This document shows, piece by piece, positions 16,618 to 19,535 of a stretch of DNA of 19,535 bases (position 1 is the first letter of the stretch; each line of letters starts with the position of its first letter). The DNA is taken from contig CALALS010000273.1 in the NCBI GenBank assembly GCA_937925525.1, forward strand, positions 1 to 19,535, read 5' to 3'. Position numbers and translations under genes: made by a program. A model generated the notes under the pieces. The model saw nothing but the letters and a program-made list of their open reading frames with translations, was not told the DNA's origin and made no database searches. This DNA is from an uncultured Flavobacteriales bacterium. Its GTDB lineage: Bacteria > Bacteroidota > Bacteroidia > Flavobacteriales_E > Vicingaceae.

Positions 16618-16637
16618 AGCTTACTATTTCATTAATT

Positions 16638-17420
16638 ATGAAACATTTAGTTTTTGTTTTAATTTCTCTTACGTTGGTTTTTTCTGCCTGCAACAAAAAA
16701 GGTTGTACAGACCGGTCGGCAGAAAACTATGACGAAAAAGCACGTAAAGATGATGGTAGTTGTATTCACCCTGATACCGTATTACCTGAGCTTCCTTCTT
16801 CATACTCTATAAAATTTCCGGGAGAATATGCCGCTTTAATTTTTAGAAGAAAATTAGTTTACACAGAAAAAGAAACCGGATGGGATGATGTGCTAACCAA
16901 AGAAGGGCTTGCTTATTTTTCTACAGATGGCGGAGCAACTTATGTAAACGCAGATTCTGTAAAGTTAGAAGGATATTTACTTTCTAAAGCTGCTAACAAT
17001 TCTTATTCTTTACCATCAGGTTCTGCCAATGCAGTTGCTCATGGTGCGGGTATGCAGTGGTATGCAAGAGGTGCTGCCTGGCCCGGTTTTAATGCAACTA
17101 CCAACAAAAATTTTCCTATTGTTGGAAGAATTAGAAGTGGCGATATACCTGCAAGTAAACCGTATGAATTAACAATAGACGACCAATTGAATTGTGATTC
17201 TCTATTATTTGCTTTACATGGTCCTGAAAAAAGCGTGAGCTATATGGTAGCTGCTGATAGACATACTTTTGTGTTTTCTTATGAAGATGTGATTAGTGTG
17301 GGGCTTGGTAAAGGTTACACACAAGTAATCGGTGTTACCTATGAGCCACAAACCTTAAATGGTAAAGCGCATTGGTTTATCAATCAAACAGAAAGAGTAA
17401 AACCTGCTTTATTTTACTAA
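16638..17420 (+). CDS. Putative lipoprotein with GCTD...DDGSC motif
   Basis: A 260-aa predicted lipoprotein of unknown function. ATG 16638 gives MKHLVFVLISLTLVFSAC, a signal peptide with a lipobox ending at C18; the frame also opens at 16605 but that lies upstream of the likely transcription start. Residues 22-43 (GCTDRSAENYDEKARKDDG, then SC) match a short two-cysteine motif frequent in secreted Bacteroidota proteins (GCTDPxAxNYxxxAxxDDGSC). The rest (about 44-260) has no motif I recognise; it has a mixed composition rich in aromatic residues and looks globular (VAHGAGMQWYARGAAWPGF). No +2 Asp retention signal is obvious (CNKK). Its stop codon abuts the stop of the convergent OmpA gene with no intervening base. 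Confidence 0.75.
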   Translation: MKHLVFVLISLTLVFSACNKKGCTDRSAENYDEKARKDDGSCIHPDTVLPELPSSYSIKFPGEYAALIFRRKLVYTEKETGWDDVLTKEGLAYFSTDGGATYVNADSVKLEGYLLSKAANNSYSLPSGSANAVAHGAGMQWYARGAAWPGFNATTNKNFPIVGRIRSGDIPASKPYELTIDDQLNCDSLLFALHGPEKSVSYMVAADRHTFVFSYEDVISVGLGKGYTQVIGVTYEPQTLNGKAHWFINQTERVKPALFY

Positions 17421-19484
17421 TTACATTTCAATTACCACAAACTCTACTCTTCTGTTATAAGCTCTGCCTTGCTCAGTATGATTATCTTTTACAGGCTTGA
17501 CTTGTCCGAACCCCTTATAAGAAATCTGCTTTTCAGTAATTCCTTTTGACAGTAAATAATCAAATACAGCTTTTGCTCTGTCTTCAGAAAGTTTTTGATT
17601 AAACTCAGGACTTCCAATATTATCAGTATGTCCTTGAATTACAATTTTTAGTGATGGAGAACTATGTAAGACAGAATAAAGTCTGTCCAATTCAAATTTA
17701 GATTCCTCTTTTAAATCCGCTTTTCCGAAAATAAAAAAGATGTTGTTTAGCCTAACAGTCTGACCAACCTCAACAGGAGAAAGATATAAGTCTTTATTTA
17801 CTTCTTGATATTCGTCAAGATTAGTTAAATCAATATTTTCGGTAACGGAGTAAAAATTCTCTTTTTCAGCCAAAAAGCTATAAGCCCTTCCTTTTGGTAA
17901 GGCAATTTTGTATTCTCCAGTTGTTGGATTTGAAATGGCTATTCCCAATTCTTCATCATTCATTAAATCAGAATACTTAATGTTGGCCGAAATAGGCTCA
18001 TTCGTTTTTTGGTTATATACTTTTCCTTTAACAATGGTTACGGCTTCCGGTTTTACAGGATTATCTATAACATAAATGTCCCCACCGGAAGAAATATAAG
18101 CTTTATCTCCTTTTGTGTTGATGTGATAGCCTAATTCTGAGCCACTGGTGTTAATGGTAGGCCCTAAGTTCAACGGTTCACTCCAATTCGTCCAGCTATC
18201 ATCTAATCGCTTTGATACAAACACATCATAGTAACCATAAGTTGGATGCCCTCTTGAACTAAAGTAAAGTGTTTTGCCATCAGATGCTAAAAATGGTTTT
18301 GTTTCATCTAAAACGGTATTGATTTGTAATCCCAAATTTTTGGGATGACTCCAAGTTCCGTCTCCTTTTTTAAAGCTAACAAATAAATCTTTTTCACCAT
18401 ATCCCTCCTCATTTTCTATAGAGAGCAAAAGGGTTTTATTGTCAGGACTAACACAATAAGCAACGTATTTGTTTTTATTTTCAAATCCATCTATTACAAT
18501 TTCTTTTGGTAATTCCCAACCATCCTCAGTTAAATTGGAAACACTTATTCCTTGTCCTTTTGAGGTTCCATCCGGCTTATAGGTATTTGCAATAAATAGA
18601 GAGTTATCATCCGGTGAAAGTGTAACTACAAAATTGTTTCCGCTGTTGTTAATAGTGCCGGGAAGCCTTTGTAGTGTGGACCAATTCCCCTCTTTATCTT
18701 TATAACTTACCCAAACATCATCATTAGAAATACTATTGTCTTTACAGTTTTTCCTAACACAGTAAAGAATATTTTCATCTGTGGAAGTAATGGGTGAAAG
18801 TTCTTCACAATTATCAGTATTAATTGCGCTACTTAATTTTACTTTTTCTCCTGACACTTCTAAATTTTCAGCAACTTTTATTCTGGTTGGATAAGTTGTA
18901 ATTTTAATGTTGTCAACTTCCACCTTCATTTTATGACCCACATAAATACCAAACTTACTACCGTGATAACGATAATCTCCACTTAAATTAATGCTCTTTC
19001 CATTAATAAAGTGTTCCACTAAGTTTCCTTTTTTTACCACTTTAAACACATTAGGTCTTCCTAAAGGGTTAATGGATTCGTCAAGTGTCCACTTTAATTT
19101 TTCGTGATATTCATTGTTATAATAATGGCTGATTTTTGCATACTTATTTTTAGAAACTAAAAAGTACTTGAAGTTAGAGCCATCTGAATATAATCCCCAA
19201 ACTATTCCATAACCATAGTTGCCTTCACTTTCAAATTGAGTAATTACAGCTTCCATTTCAAAATCAATCGTATCAGGAACAAATGGTAGTTTTTGATAAA
19301 ACCAGTATGCCTTTTCTGCTTTTACATCAATTATAAATTTTCCATTTTTAATATAACTGTTGTATTCCTCTGTATTTTTTACCAGCCATTTGTTTGTATT
19401 GTCATTAAAGTCATCATCTAGCAATACCTTTTGAGCTATAAGTGAATTACAAAAAACAAGAAAAAAGAAGAAATGCTTTCTCAT
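17421..19484 (-). CDS. LamG-like / PD40 propeller / CRD / OmpA-family cell-wall-binding protein
   Basis: A 687-aa exported protein. MRKHFFFFLVFCNSLIAQ is the signal peptide. Residues about 19-200 resemble a concanavalin/LamG-like jelly roll (LLDDDFNDNTNKW near the start, GRPNVFKVVKKGNLVEHFING, VDNIKIT at the end). Residues about 215-480 are PD40 propeller repeats (SPDDNSLFIAN, SPDNKTLLLSI, ASDGKTLYFSSRGHPTYGYYDVF). Residues 482-572 are a carboxypeptidase-regulatory-like module (VTIVKGKVYNQKTNEPISA). Residues 582-687 are an OmpA domain with FFIFGKADL, GHTDNIGSPEFN and NRRVEF, predicted to bind peptidoglycan. The last three domains repeat the PorE-like order seen at 8225-10522, but a sugar- or protein-binding-like fold replaces the TPRs. 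A weak -7-like TATATTTT (minus strand, 19510-19517) lies about 25 nt upstream. Whether it serves the T9SS is unknown. Confidence 0.87.
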   Translation of the reverse strand: MRKHFFFFLVFCNSLIAQKVLLDDDFNDNTNKWLVKNTEEYNSYIKNGKFIIDVKAEKAYWFYQKLPFVPDTIDFEMEAVITQFESEGNYGYGIVWGLYSDGSNFKYFLVSKNKYAKISHYYNNEYHEKLKWTLDESINPLGRPNVFKVVKKGNLVEHFINGKSINLSGDYRYHGSKFGIYVGHKMKVEVDNIKITTYPTRIKVAENLEVSGEKVKLSSAINTDNCEELSPITSTDENILYCVRKNCKDNSISNDDVWVSYKDKEGNWSTLQRLPGTINNSGNNFVVTLSPDDNSLFIANTYKPDGTSKGQGISVSNLTEDGWELPKEIVIDGFENKNKYVAYCVSPDNKTLLLSIENEEGYGEKDLFVSFKKGDGTWSHPKNLGLQINTVLDETKPFLASDGKTLYFSSRGHPTYGYYDVFVSKRLDDSWTNWSEPLNLGPTINTSGSELGYHINTKGDKAYISSGGDIYVIDNPVKPEAVTIVKGKVYNQKTNEPISANIKYSDLMNDEELGIAISNPTTGEYKIALPKGRAYSFLAEKENFYSVTENIDLTNLDEYQEVNKDLYLSPVEVGQTVRLNNIFFIFGKADLKEESKFELDRLYSVLHSSPSLKIVIQGHTDNIGSPEFNQKLSEDRAKAVFDYLLSKGITEKQISYKGFGQVKPVKDNHTEQGRAYNRRVEFVVIEM

Positions 19485-19535
19485 GAAATAAATTTTATGC
19501 GAAAATGAGAAAATATACGAGAAATGGAAATACGA

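Overview
The window looks like a chromosomal segment of a member of the Bacteroidota, probably of the Flavobacteriales type. The base composition is AT-rich and Shine-Dalgarno sequences are absent or weak. Two candidate promoters resemble the Bacteroidota TAnnTTTG -7 element. The gene content is typical of the phylum: type IX secretion (T9SS) sorting domains of both kinds, a PorP/SprF family outer-membrane protein, PorE-like OmpA proteins, 'two component regulator' propellers with a Y_Y_Y domain, and the GCTD...DDGSC lipoprotein motif. Genus and species cannot be read from the sequence. No tRNA, rRNA, CRISPR array, insertion sequence or att site was recognised.

Layout. (1) 1-1377: the 3' half of infB (translation initiation factor IF-2), closed by a clear intrinsic terminator at 1404-1427. 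(2) 1501-15835: seven same-strand genes with junctions from a 1-nt overlap to 41 nt, preceded by a candidate promoter. In order they are: two paralogous secreted collagen-like/tail-fibre-like proteins (980 and 765 aa, the first ending in an S74-type self-cleaving chaperone); a 166-aa protein that is little more than a type B (CHU_C) T9SS sorting domain; a PorP/SprF membrane protein; a PorE-like TPR/propeller/CRD/OmpA protein; a 1280-aa transmembrane protein with 14 propeller repeats, a class III adenylate cyclase and an HD phosphohydrolase-like domain; and a seven-repeat propeller protein with a type A T9SS sorting domain. (3) 15837-16559 (minus): an RlmB/TrmH-type 23S rRNA 2'-O-methyltransferase. 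(4) 16638-17420 (plus): a lipoprotein. (5) 17421-19484 (minus): a second PD40/OmpA protein with a LamG-like N-terminus.

How the genes may work together. The type B CTD, PorP/SprF and PorE-like set is a recognised arrangement for exporting and holding surface polymers or adhesins in this phylum. Two collagen-like fibre candidates immediately upstream suggest a surface-fibre assembly locus, with the small CHU_C protein as a possible adaptor. The downstream propeller-cyclase-HD protein would add a cAMP-type signalling output to the same transcription unit. This functional link is inferred from synteny only.

Most notable observations: a perfectly identical 286-bp tract shared by the two fibre genes, next to a stretch that is protein-identical but synonymously diverged (a likely gene-conversion tract); the periplasmic propeller sensor coupled to a cyclase fused to an HD domain; and two convergent gene pairs with 1 and 0 nt between stop codons.
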